Source of the DNA: Paraspadella gotoi
Taxonomy: Eukaryota; Chaetognatha
NCBI GenBank assembly: GCA_051294375.1
Contig: CM119266.1
Span: 10,720,995-10,784,994 of the forward strand
Reading direction: 5' to 3'
Length of the DNA: 64,000 bases
Shown here: piece after piece, positions 20,868-33,260 of the stretch
How positions within the stretch are numbered: position 1 is the stretch's first letter
Layout: each line of letters begins with the position of its first letter
The notes under the pieces: model-generated
Told to the model about the DNA's origin: nothing
Seen by the model: only the letters and a program-made list of their open reading frames with translations
The model's database searches: none
Position numbers and translations under genes: made by a program

Positions 20868-21376
20868 TCTGCCTAAAATTAATTAATGGGATGTTAAATC
20901 ATTTTAAAAAGAATAATATTTTTATATTTCTAATAAAATTATAAATGAAAAGTAGCTTGTTATAAAGTAAGTTATTAACAGTACCGGAGGTACTTATAGT
21001 GGGTATATGCTCTTTGATTAAAGCCGAATTCTAATTTGATCATTTAAAATTTTTATCTATCAATATTATTTAAAATAATTTGAGTTTGAAATTAAGGAAG
21101 AATATATACGGATAATTGCATAGATATTTTATATATAGAGGAAATTGGTACAACCAATATAAAAATTATCCATTCATTTAATAAATAAGCTATCTTGTCC
21201 CTGACTTTGGACAGGCTTTTGTGGTTTAAGGCCTCCATCACACATACAAGATAATAACATAGCAGGTTTCTGCAAGTTTTCAATATATAATTTTTTATGA
21301 TTTGATATTTTAAACGCCTGACCGACCAAACTATGAGGGCGACGCAGTGAATCTGCAGAAGCGGATCCTACTGAAA
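20868..21376 (-). repeat. MITE-like element, family A, inverted copy
   Basis: The left end GTCGGATCTGCC and the right end around GGATCCTACTGAAAA (with AATCTGCAGAAGCGGATCC, the counterpart of the subterminal palindrome) match the family A ends in reverse. It carries the dispersed repeat GTACAACCAATATAA at about 21150. Confidence 0.5.
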
Positions 21377-24138
21377 AGAGGAATAAGGTTGGTTAGAAGT
21401 CAGAGGAAAGAAACTTAGGGTATGGAATTCGAGTGGGATGGGAGCGGCGGAACGAGGTGGTCTCTCGTGTCACAAGACGCGGCAGAATTTGCTGCAGATG
21501 AGTGGAACCATCTAGAATACAATGGAGCGAAAGCCTCGGCTACGAGAAGAACATCGAGTTTGAATGCGAGGGGGCGGAATAAATCGTGGAGACCGAAACT
21601 CGCGAGCTCGCGCTCTTGCGTCTCAACGCTGACGAGAGAGAGAGAGAGAGAGAAAAGGCGAAAGTCACCATCAAAAGAAATGGTGGCGGAGGGCCGTGAG
21701 GGGGTAAAGCGAGAAAGCATCGTCGGTGGTTCTGGCGGAGGAAGGGGATAAAGTGTGAAAAAGCTGTGGGAGCGTAAATGTAAGCGATGATGATAGAGGC
21801 TTGGCACTTTGGAGACGGCCTTGGAATATATAAGTCTTAAGAACCCATCATTGTGCTCTCGACTAGTTTTTCTTTCACAAGATGTGAAATATGGGAGCTG
21901 AACTTTATTCAACGCGCAGTTTATTCATGCAAAATAAAAATCGTATGATTCAAAATTATATTTTGTGATAATAATAATTAATAGTCGGCGTCTATACATG
22001 AATTGGCTCTGAATTCTAGTGTTCACGTTGTTCAAATTAATCCAACTTAATATCCAACGCGACAAATTGGGCGCGCGAAGATTGAATTCTCTCGTCCCGT
22101 CTCGTCGTCCGGCGACGCGGCGAATGCGTCTTCTTCGTAAGATTAAATTAATTGATAGCCCGGGCAATGAACACAATTAGATTTGGTCCCCCTTTTCCCT
22201 CGTGGCCTTCTTTCCCCTTCTCTCTCCAATCTCCGTCCGCGACCTTTTTGACCTCCTCTCGTTCCAACCGCTGCTCGTCGTTACCTTCTCTCCGGTTTTT
22301 TTCAGTTTGTCATTATCTCTGTATTTTTTGTATTGCAGCGCGCCTTCCCTGACGGCGGAATTTGGCCTTGGCCGGCGACTTTATCTCGTTCATTAGCAAG
22401 CTCCGCTATTCTTTCTTTTTATCTTTCTTTCTTCTTGTCCTATCTCTCTCTCTCTCTTCATCTTCTCTCATCTCTCTCTCTCTCTCTCTCCTTCTCTTCT
22501 CTCTCTCTCTCTCTCTCCTCTCTCTCTCCTCTTCTCCTCCTCTCCGCCGCTCTAGAGTAATCTCCCTCTGGCCTTTTCTAAAACCTCGCGTCCGCTTCTC
22601 TACTTTTGTCTGGTACGTTTAGTCTTAGTTGGTTTTTAATCCTTAGCTGCATCATATACATACCCTAACTTCAGTCCAGCTTGTGAAGCTACTTCTTATA
22701 CGCTGGTCCACGCAGCCGCTCCCCCTCTCCTCAAGTGCTTCTTTTACTCTCCCAAATAAATACATCCTTCTCATGCTCTTTTCCGTTTTAGCGTGCTTCT
22801 CGTGCTCACTTTGCTCTCTCTCATTGTCCTCCCGGTCCTTCCTAATGTTGCCAATGGCAACAACGTCATCCCCATTCCCTCCCATACATTCACAATCGCG
22901 CCCGCCTCCAGCTTCCCCATCTGATCCGACCATTCAAGGAAGTCCAACTGCGGGCATTCCAGCTTCGCTACTGGCGCTCTGCACATGTCGTCCACGTCGA
23001 GGCTGAAGCGTTCATCAGTCGGCACTAGTCGGCCTCTCCGTGGCCCTACTCAGCTGTTCGCCCATCCGCGATCGTGGATGCTGCAATGCGCAGTCGATCT
23101 GCTTGACACCGAGATAGGCGCGCATTGCCCATCTACCATGCTCAGCGAGTTTACGTATCTAATACGTAGAAGTCGACACGAACGAACTGGGCTGAGCGGT
23201 TTGAAACGAGAGCGTTCTCTCTCTCTCGTCTCATCTCGTCACGTCGAGCCATCCGTCTGCTTCTTCTCTCTCCCCGGTCTCTCCCTTCTCTCCTCTACTG
23301 TCTTCCTCTCCTCTCTGCGCGGTATGCCGCTTCTGTCCTTTCTGTCCTGGTATCATACACCTCTCTCTAGCTGTCTCGCAGCGCTGACTTATCCGCGACA
23401 ATCTAGTTGCTACATGATCAACATACCGTTGCATCTTGCTACCAAAACTTTTAACCTTCAAGCGGGACAAAAAACAATTACTTGGAAATGGTAAAGGAGA
23501 AAGGGAGTAAGTTGATTGTTGATTTGTAAATAGAAATGTGTTAAGAGGCTCAAATATTAAAGTCTAACCAATAATACTATTGTGATAAGCTCTCGCCGAA
23601 ACGTTCTTTATTCAATAATAAGTAGAATCAGGAAAAAAAAGGATTTAAAATTATCAACCGCGACCGAAGTTAGACTGCGTCCCTTAATTAAAAGGCGTCT
23701 CTTTGTTTCATTTCCGGCAAGCGGCCATCATGGATTCATTTTTTTTTTGCCAAGTTCAAAGAAATCAAGACTTGCTTGGCTCCTCTCACCAGGTGTTGGA
23801 CTATCCTGGGGCATCGAACCGTGAAGTCGTCGGATGCACTCGTCTCATTCTTCCGTCTCGCAATGTCGGCCTGGAACGAGAAAAACCGTTTTTGGCTCGT
23901 TTCCGTCCCTTTTCCTGTTGCACCGCTTCAACAGACCGAATCATCCCGACAAATGCTTGCGCGCGCGCTCTCTCTCTTTCTCTCTCTCCCTCTCTCTCTC
24001 GTCCCTTTTTATGTCGAGTCGCGACTCTCTCTCCTTTCGTCCCAGCCACGCCGTAAATTCTGAAGAAATCGATAAAAACGAAGTGGAATGAAAAAGAATT
24101 AGCGACGGAATAAAAGAAAAAAATGTTTAAAAAAAAAA
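21377..24138. other. CT-rich, partly CpG-rich sequence without recognised gene
   Basis: Contains (GA)n near 21632-21651, CT microsatellites near 22440-22540 and 23960-24000, and GC-rich blocks at 21420-21640 and 22790-23190. ORFs on both strands overlap each other and do not resemble known proteins. It could hold non-coding exons of an unidentified gene. Confidence 0.35.
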
Positions 24139-24462
24139 NNNNNNNNNNNNNNNNNNNNNNNNNNNNNNNNNNNNNNNNNNNNNNNNNNNNNNNNNNNNNN
24201 NNNNNNNNNNNNNNNNNNNNNNNNNNNNNNNNNNNNNNNNNNNNNNNNNNNNNNNNNNNNNNNNNNNNNNNNNNNNNNNNNNNNNNNNNNNNNNNNNNNN
24301 NNNNNNNNNNNNNNNNNNNNNNNNNNNNNNNNNNNNNNNNNNNNNNNNNNNNNNNNNNNNNNNNNNNNNNNNNNNNNNNNNNNNNNNNNNNNNNNNNNNN
24401 NNNNNNNNNNNNNNNNNNNNNNNNNNNNNNNNNNNNNNNNNNNNNNNNNNNNNNNNNNNNNN
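24139..24462. other. Assembly gap, 324 N
   Basis: Run of N. ORFs spanning it are meaningless. Confidence 0.99.
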
Positions 24463-24513
24463 AAGGCTAAAGGGGGGGGAATTAATTCGAGCCCTCGAAG
24501 CCTCTCTCTCTCT

Positions 24514-24576
<63 letters not shown>

Positions 24577-24729
24577 CTCTCTGCCTCTCTCTCTCTCATC
24601 GTCGACAGAGAAACGCGTGCGGATCAACCGTCGAGATGCCGAGAGAGCGAAAAAAAGAATGGGCGCCGCGTTTCGCAGGCTGCGACGCTGCGACGGCTTC
24701 GTGGCACTAAACGCGTCTTCGCCGCTCTT

Positions 24730-24767
<38 letters not shown>

Positions 24768-25804
24768 GCTCTTGCGCGATTTCGCCTCTCTATGGTTCTC
24801 GCGCGCGCAAAAAAAGGGGAATTCGTCTTTCGGCCCGCACGCGCTTGCTTGCTAGCTCGCACGTTCCGGCAACACGCGCGCGCCGCATGTAGCGCGTCTT
24901 CAGTCGACCGACGCGGAGAGACGCGATTCCATCGGCTCGACGTCTTTTTTTTTCTTCTTAATTTTCTCTTCGCTCCGATTCCCTTTTGTTTTTCTTCAAG
25001 GGGAGACGGGACCATCGCGATTTTCTGCCTCACTGAACGAATAATTACGAGAAATTATGTCTTGATTATTTGATTAAATTCGGATGCGGTATGGACCAGG
25101 TTTTCTTTCGTCATCTGATCGTTGGAATGTTTATTTTTAGAGAGATTAGCGTGGACCTATTATTAGCGTACAAGTCAACGTTCATATTGACAATGATTTA
25201 TTGATTTAAATATGCTCTGGAATTAAACATTTCTCTGTAATTTCAGTTAAAAATAATTTTTAAAAATGGTCTGATTTTTTTTTTCTGTTAACAAATGTTA
25301 TTGATTTCAATACTTAATCGAGAGACGAGTACAACTACTAATATTTCTATCGTTCTGTATGAATTTGAAAGCAAAACTCAACATTCAAGGCAAATAAACA
25401 GCAAATTTAAAGCCATAACGAAGGAGGATCAACACAAATAAGTAAAAGTCGAAAACCACGTGTAACGAACGTGAAAATGCGCGATTCGCCTCTAGCGTCG
25501 ACGCCATCTTCTTATTTCAACGAAGAAATCACGCAAAAGGAAGAAATCACGCGAAGGAAGATGGGAGGACCCTATCTTTTTCGTGATCTGTTTCACGTCT
25601 CGCGCGTTTTCGCGCTTTGCCTTATCCCGATTTAACCTTAAACCTCCTCCCACTCCGCTCCCAAATAACCACATTACTTAACATTACTTAGTCCCTGTCT
25701 TACATTTAAATGCATCCAACCGAAATACATATTTTGCTTTCTCAAGTTGCTCCACACAGTCCTTTCACGTAGCTGCCTCTGCTTTTCCTCCTGTCAGCTA
25801 TTAT

Positions 25805-25870
<66 letters not shown>

Positions 25871-27519
25871 ATTCAGAGATTTGACACTCCCGTGCTCTTT
25901 CGGGATTTCCGCGTTTGAAACCGCTGGAACCCTCGTCTTTTTTTCCGCTCGGCGAAGCTCCTAAAATAGCTGAGTAATGTAATGTTGCCGCATCACTATA
26001 TCATGTGCGTTTGTATTTTCTTTCTTTTTATATTCTTCTTGCGTTGGCTTTTTTTCTTAATATTCTCGTTTGTTCCTTTTGTCCTTGAGTCTCGACTTTT
26101 TTTTTACGATGTTCTTTTTTTTCCCCGCCTCTCCTCATTTGGAGCCTCTCTCCTTTCTTGCCCTTGATACCGGGACTGCTTCATTAGTACGCTTTGTGCC
26201 GCGAACCTTCGCCGCCTTCGCCTTCGCCTTTTCTCTTTTCCTCTTCTTTCTTTATTCTTTTTTCTTTTCTTTCAGCTTTCACCTTTCCTCCTCCAATCGT
26301 CAGCCTCGTTTAGAACCGAAAGAGGATCCTATCTTTTCTCACCTCTGTCGTCGTTGTATTTTAAAGCTTAACTTCACCATTTATTATACTTCTTATACTG
26401 TTATTCTCTTCTCTCTCTCTCTTTCTCTTGTCTCTACTCTTTAATTTCTTCTCTCCATCGACTCTCTCTCTCTCTTTCTCTTTTTTCTCTTTTTAACATG
26501 TTCGACATCTCATAATCCATCTTCTTCTTCCCCAACCCCGCCTCTTCCCCTTCTTCTTCCTCTTGATTAATGAGATTTTTTCTTCTTCGAATTTGTTTCG
26601 TCATCAGTTCGAGTCCGCGTTAAGCGATGGCGCTGGAGTCTTCGAGTGGAAGTGGGCGATGGGTTGGATGGGTAGGGGGTGGGAGCGTCGATAGGAGGAT
26701 CGAGAAACTGGGCACTCGATTCTGGGCCATGGCGTCGAGAGGCACCATGGGCCCCCTCGTGGCAAGAAAAAAGGGTGATGATGGTTATCGAAAAAAATCG
26801 TCCGGATTCGCTGCTTCGTCGCGGGTTTTCTCCTCTTCTTTTTCTTTTCCTTTTTCCTTCTGATCGATTACCGATAACCGACTTCAGATTAGAAAATCCC
26901 CCACTTTGTCTTTCCTTCTTAGTTCTTACCCATCCGGTACGCGTGAATCGCTAATTACTTATTTTATTCGGGTATTGTAATGTAAATTAAGCCCCAGATC
27001 CAATCGAAATCCGATTCGAATTAAATTGGTTTTCGGTCTCATTTATTGCCCTAAGAACGTTTTTAATTTATAAGCTGTTGATAAGGCGCTGAAGTGGGGC
27101 CTGAATATATCCGTCGAATTCCATGAACGGGTCCTGGGTTTTGAAGAGCTTGAGGTTTGCCACAACCCCTAAGGTGGCTTACGGCCGTCCTCGGCACATT
27201 CCCGCAGGGTAGGTACCGGTTGGGATTGAAGGTACTAGTGGTCATAAGTAGATGGAGTTTCTCAAAGAGCCAACGGGTCACAACTGAAATTGTCATGCTT
27301 ATAGGGCAGAGGTTTGAAGCCTAGGCAATGCCCGACTCCATAGCTTTAAAAAATGTTAGATTGTAAAGTAACAAATTCCTCTTGTATTAAATACAAGAAT
27401 TCGAAATAGTTTTAAATTTAATAATCGTTTTTTATCGACGACAAATGTCCGTTAAATTAACTCGACTGGCGAACGAATGACAAACGTCAAAGGTTGGCCA
27501 AAGCGAATAATTGTTCGTC
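24463..27519. repeat. Duplicated block, copy 1
   Basis: Starts AAGGCTAAAGGG at the end of a gap and ends GCGAATAATTGTTCGTC at the next gap. The same content in the same order recurs at 27545-30689 with scattered one- to few-base indels and substitutions, and the part from about 26489 recurs at 31238-32655. It includes CT tracts, a CpG-rich stretch at 24600-24930 and a GC-rich block at 27060-27310. No gene is recognised. Of the copies this has the fewest apparent errors. Confidence 0.8.
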
Positions 27520-27544
27520 NNNNNNNNNNNNNNNNNNNNNNNNN
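27520..27544. other. Assembly gap, 25 N
   Basis: A gap of exactly 25 N, as at 31213, 37849 and 41428. A fixed size marks a gap of unknown or overfilled length. Confidence 0.99.
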
Positions 27545-27606
27545 AAGGCTAAAGGGAGGGGGAATTAATTCGAGCCCTCCGAAGCTCTCTCTCTCTTTCT
27601 CTCTCT

Positions 27607-27658
<52 letters not shown>

Positions 27659-28947
27659 CTCTCTGCCTCTCTCTCTCTCATCGTCGACAGAGAAACGCGT
27701 GCGGATCAACCGTCGAGATGCCGAGAGAGCGAAAAAAAGAATGGGCGCCGCGTTTCGCAGGCTGCGACGCGTGCGACGGCTTCGTGGCACTAACGGTCTT
27801 CGCCCCCCACGCTCTTTTCTCTCTCTCTCTTCTTCTTCTCTCTCTCTTTCCTCTCTGCTCTTGCGCGATTTCGCCTTCTTCTATGGTTCTCAGCGCGCGC
27901 AAAAAAAAGGGGAATTCGTCTTTCGGCCCGCACGCGCTTGCTTGGCTAGCTCGACCGTTCCAGGCACACGCGCGCGCCGGCATGTTAGCGCGTCTTTCAG
28001 TCGACCGACGCGGAGAGACGCGATTTCCATCGGCTCGAGTCTTTTTTTTCTTCTTAATTTCTCTTTCGCTCCGATTCCCTTTGTTTTTCTTCAAGGGGAG
28101 ACGGGACCATCGCGATTTTCTGCCTCACTGAACGAATAATTACCGGAAGGGAAAAAAATTTTTATTTTTTTTTTGTTCTTGATGATTTGATTAAATCGGA
28201 GCGGGTATGGACCAGGTTTCTTCGTCATCTGACGTTTGGAATGTTTATTTTTAGAGAGATTAGCGTGCGAAACCTATTATTAGGCGTACAAGTCAGACGT
28301 TCATATTGACAATGATTTATTGATTTAAATATGCTCTGGAATTAAACATTTCTCTGTAATTCAGTTAAAAATAATTTTTAAAAATGTCTGATTTTTTTTC
28401 TGTTAACAAATGTTATTGATTTCAATTATAATCGAGAGACGAAGTACAATACTAAATATTTCTATCGTTCTGTATGAATTTGAAAGCAAAACTTAACATT
28501 CAAGGCAAATAAACAGCAAATTTAAAGCCATAACGAAGGAGGATCAACACAAATAAGTAAAAGTCGAAAAACCACGTGTAACGAACGTTGAAAATGCGAC
28601 GATGGCCTCTAGCGTCGACGCGCATCTTCTTATTTACAACGAAAGAAAATCACGCAAAAGGAAGGAAATTCAACCGCGAAGGAAATATGGAGGACCCTTA
28701 TCTTTTTCGTGATCTGTTTCACGTCTCGCGCGTTTTCGCGCTTTGCCTGTATCCGATTTACCTTAACCTCCTCCCACTCCGCTCCCAAATAACCCACATA
28801 CTTACATTACTTAGTCCCTGTCTTTACATTTAAATGGCATTCAACCGAAATACATATTTTGCTTTCTCAAGTTGCTCCACATAACTCCTTTCACTACTGC
28901 CTCGCTTTTCTTCCTGGTCAGCTATTATGAACTCTCTCGTCTCTCTC

Positions 28948-29010
<63 letters not shown>

Positions 29011-30689
29011 ATTCAGAATTTGACACTCCCGTGTCTTCTCGGGATTTCCGCGTTGAAACCGCTGGAACCCTCGTCTTTTTTTCCGCTCGGCGAAGCTCCT
29101 AAAATAGGCTGAAGTAATGTAATGTTGCCGCATCACAATATATATTTGCGTTTTGTATTTTCTTTCTTTTAATATTTCTTCTTGCGTTGTTTTTTTCTTA
29201 ATATTCTCGTTTGTTATTCCTTTGTCTTGAGTCTCGACTTTTTTTTTACGATGTTCTTTTTTTTCCCCGCCTCTCCTCATTGGAGCCTCTCTCCTTTCTT
29301 GCCCTTGATACCGGGACTGCTTCATTAGTACGCTTCTGTGTCGCCGAACCTTCGCCGGCCTTCGCCCTTCGCCTTTCTCTTTTCCTCTTCTTTCTTTTTC
29401 TTTTTTCTTTCTTTCAAGCTTTCACCTTTTCCCATCCTCCAATTCGTCAGCGACTCAGTTTAGAACGAAAGAGGATCTATCTTTTCTCACCTCTGTCGTC
29501 GTTGTATTTTAAAGCTTAACTTCACCATTTATATATACTTCTTATACTGTTATCTTCTCTCTCTCTCTTCTTTCTCTTGTCTCTACTCTTTAATTTTTCT
29601 CTCCATCGACTCTTCTCTCTCTCTCTTCCTTTCTTTCTCTTTTTAACATTTCCGAACATTCTCATAATCCATCTATTTTCGTTCCCCAACCCCGGCCTCG
29701 TCCCCTGTCTTTCTTCCTCTGATTAATGAGATTTTTTTCTTCTTCGAATTTTGTTTCGTCTCAGTTCGAGATCCGACGTTAAGCGATGGCGCTGGAGTTC
29801 TGTCGAGTGGAAGTGGAGCGATGGTTGGTGGGTAGGGGGGGGAGGAGCGTCGAATAGGAGGATCGACGGAATGGGAGCTAGGCTCGCCACCGATTCTGGG
29901 CCATAGGCGTCGAAGGCACCATGGGCCCCTCGGGGCAGAAAAAGGGTTGATGATTGGTATCGAAAAATTTTCGCTGCTTCGTCGCGGGTTTCTCCTTTCT
30001 TTTTCTATTTCCTTTTTCCTTCTGATGAATTACCGATAACCGACCTCAGCATTAGAAAATCCCAACTTTTGTCTTTCCTTCTTAGTTCTTACCACTCCGG
30101 TACGCGTGAATCGCTAATTACTTTTTTTTCGGTCTGGTGTAATGTAAATTAAGCCCCAGATCCAATCGAATCCGATCGAATTAAATTGGTTTCGGTCTCT
30201 TTTATGCCCTAAACGTTTTTAATTATATAAGCTTGTTAGATAAGGCGCTGAGTGGGCTGAATATATCCGATCGAATTTTACCATTGGAACGGGTTACCTG
30301 GGTTTCGGAACCAGGCTAGAGGGTTGTGCCCACACCCTAGGTGGCTTGACGGCCTCCTCGGCACTTCCCGCAGGGTAAGGTACCGGGTTGGGAATTGAAA
30401 GTTGGTCATGAGTAGATGGCTTTCTCAAAGAGCAACGCGGTCACAACTGAAATTGTCATTGCTTATAGGCGGGGTGAACCTAGGCAATGCCCCGACTCCA
30501 CTAGCTTTAAAAATGTTAGATTGTAAGAGTACAAATTCCTCTTGTATTAAAATTACAAGATTTCGAAATGAGTTTTAAATTTAATTAATCGTTTTTTATC
30601 GACGACAAGATGTTCCGTTAAATTAACTCGAACTGTAGGGCGATACGAACGTCAAAGGTTGGGCCAAAGCGAATAATTGTTCGATCAAC
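27545..30689. repeat. Duplicated block, copy 2
   Basis: Matches 24463-27519 from the same first bases (AAGGCTAAAGGG) to the same last bases (AAGCGAATAATTGTTCG). Differences are mostly short indels, often in homopolymers, as expected for noisy long reads. Confidence 0.8.
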
Positions 30690-31212
30690 TCTCTCTCTCT
30701 CTCTCTCTCTCTCCTCTCTTCTCTCTCTTCATCTCTCTACTTATTTTTTTTGCCCCCGTCGCCGGATTCTGGAAGGATTCTCGTCCCGGCGCCAACGCGA
30801 GAAGGCGTGACGGATCGACGTTGGCGCGGCGCCAAACAAATGGCGCGCGAAAAGTCGGGGGATTGGGAAGTTGGCGCGCCGGAGGGATTAGCGGCTCCTC
30901 TCTCTCGCCCCTCGCCCCCAACACGCTTGACGCCGCCTCTATTCTCGATTCTCTCCCGAAAAAGAAACAAATCATGAATCCCGCCCAACGACTAATCTGG
31001 GTCAAAAAAGTCAAACCGATTTCGAGTTGGTTTCTTTTTTTGGGCCTTAGATGATTTTTTTTTGGCGCCAAAATTTGATGGAATCAGTCTGCAAATTTGC
31101 GATGTTTGAAACGAATTATTTCCCTTTAACTTTTTTTTCATTTGTCTCCGGGTAAAATTCGATAAAGATATTATTGTTTGATGTGCTCTCTCTCTCTCTC
31201 TCTCTCTCTCTC
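30690..31212. repeat. Segment following copy 2, repeated at 32656-33260
   Basis: A CT tract and then GTCGCCGGATTCTGGAAGG, a GGCGCC-rich stretch, and GTCTCCGGGTAAAATTCG before a CT run and a gap. The same order is seen after copy 3. Confidence 0.7.
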
Positions 31213-31237
31213 NNNNNNNNNNNNNNNNNNNNNNNNN
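31213..31237. other. Assembly gap, 25 N
   Basis: Run of N inside a CT tract. Confidence 0.99.
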
Positions 31238-32655
31238 TCTTTTTAACATGTTCGACATTTCTCATAAATCCATCTTTCTTCTTCCCCCACCCCGCCTCTT
31301 TCCCCATTCTTCTTTCCTCTTGATTAATGATACGATTTTTTTCTTGCTTTCGACATAATTTTTGTTTTCTTCATCATCAGTTCGAGTCCCGTAACTCCGC
31401 AAGCGTTTAAGCGCCCGGATTGGCGCTTGGAGACTGAGTTCTTTCGATCGTGTGGAAGTGTGGCTGAGCGCAGTGCAGGCGCAATGGGTTTGGCACTTGG
31501 TTGGGGTAGGGCGCGGCCTTTGTATGTGTGGACGAGTTGCTCGTGGAGACAGCGTCCGATAGGAGGGATCGAGGCGAGGAACTGGGAAAGCTCCCGATTT
31601 GGGGCCCATCCCGGCGCTCCTCCGACGCCCCCCGGCTCATGCGGCCCCCTGCGTGGCTAAGGGAACAAAAGGGGGGGAAGCGGGCTGGTGCCCATGATGA
31701 TGAGTATCGTAAAAAAAATTCGCTTCCCCCGGTAATTCGCTGCTTTGCGTCGCCGCCGGTTTTCTTCCTTCTTCTTTTTTCTTTCCTTTTTCCTTCTGGA
31801 TCGATTAGCCGATAACGACCTCAGCATTTAGAAAATCCCCAACTTTGTCTTTCCTTCCTTAGTTCTTACCATCCGGTACTCGTGAATCGGCTAATTACTT
31901 TTTTTTATTCGGTCATTGTCCCACCCATTGTAATTAAGCCCCAGATCCAATCGCAATCCGATCGATATTAACCTCTCGGTTTTCGGTTGCTCTTATATGC
32001 CCCTAGAACGTGCGTTTTTTATTTATAGCTGTGTTGTGATAATGGTCGCGAGTGGGCTGAATATATCCGTTCGAATTCTTCCATGGAACGAGAGTCCATG
32101 GGTTATGGAACCCAGGCTTGAGGGGTTTGCCACACCCCTAAGGTTATGGCTTTACGGCTCGTCTCGCCACCTTCCCGCAGGGTATCGGTACCGTTGGGAT
32201 TGAAACCCCTGGTACCTAGTGGTCATAAGTAGATGGCGCCGTTCTCAAAGAGCAAACGAGGTTCACAACTTGAAATTGTTTCCAATTGCTTAGTTTAGGG
32301 TGCCGGAGCTGTGCTGACCACTCATAGGGCAATGCCGACTTCATAGCCTTTAAAACAAAAAAAACCAAAAGAAAACAAATGTCTAGATTGCTTTTTTTAA
32401 AAAAAGTAACAAATTCCTCTTGTTATAAATTAAAAGAATTCGAAATAGTTTTCTTTTAAATTTAATAATCGGTTTTTTTATCGACAGAACAAATCATGGT
32501 TTCCTGTTTTTTAAATTAAACCTCGCACTGGCTTCCTACGCGATACCTCACAGAAATACATAACAAAACGAATGACCACAACACGGACCAACCCACAAAA
32601 CGTCAAACGTTACATTACGAGTTATCGTTGGCCCTCAAAGCGAATAATGTTCGTC
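31238..32655. repeat. Duplicated block, partial copy 3
   Basis: Begins TTTTTAACATGTTCGACAT, matching 26490, and runs to AAGCGAATAATGTTCGTC, matching 27500. It is the most insertion-rich of the three copies. Confidence 0.75.
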
Positions 32656-32662
32656 ATCTCTC

Positions 32663-32693
<31 letters not shown>

Positions 32694-33260
32694 CTATCTC
32701 TCCTCTCTCCTCTTTTCTTCTCTCTCATCTCTCTCTCTCTCTCTATTATTTTTCCCGTCGCCAGCGATTCTGGAAGGATCCTCCCTCGTCGACGCGCGCG
32801 CCAACGCTGACGAGAAGGCCGTGACGCGATCGCGTTGGGCGCGGCGCAAAAACAAATTGGCGGCTGCGCTGAAAATCGGCGTGGGAGGATTGTTGGATAG
32901 CTTGCCGCCGCGTTGAGGGTATTAGCGGCCCTATCCTCTGATCGTCCCGTCCCCTCGGCCCCCAAACACGCTGACGCCGCCTCTTTTCTCGTTTCTCTCC
33001 CGAAAAAAGAAAGCAAATCATGAATCCGCCACAACGACTTAATTGCTGGGTCAAAAAATGTCAAAACCGCATTGTCGGATTGTTGGTTTCCTTTTTTGGG
33101 CCTTAGGAATGATTTTTTTTTTTTGCTGCCAAAATATTTGATGGAAATCACTAGTAGTTCTCGCAAATCTTGCGAGTGTTTGAAACGATTATTTCCCGTT
33201 TTAACTTTTTTTCAATTTGTCTCCGGGTAAAAATCGATTAATAAGATATATATTGTTTTC
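32656..33260. repeat. Second copy of the 30690-31212 segment
   Basis: Carries GATTCTGGAAGGATCC, TTTTTTGGGCCTTAG and GTCTCCGGGTAAAAATCG in the same order as 30690-31212, again with many small insertions. Unique sequence resumes after it. Confidence 0.7.

Noticed and set aside
24099-24627. ORFs crossing the 324-N gap
   Set aside because: They are open only because N is not translated to a stop.
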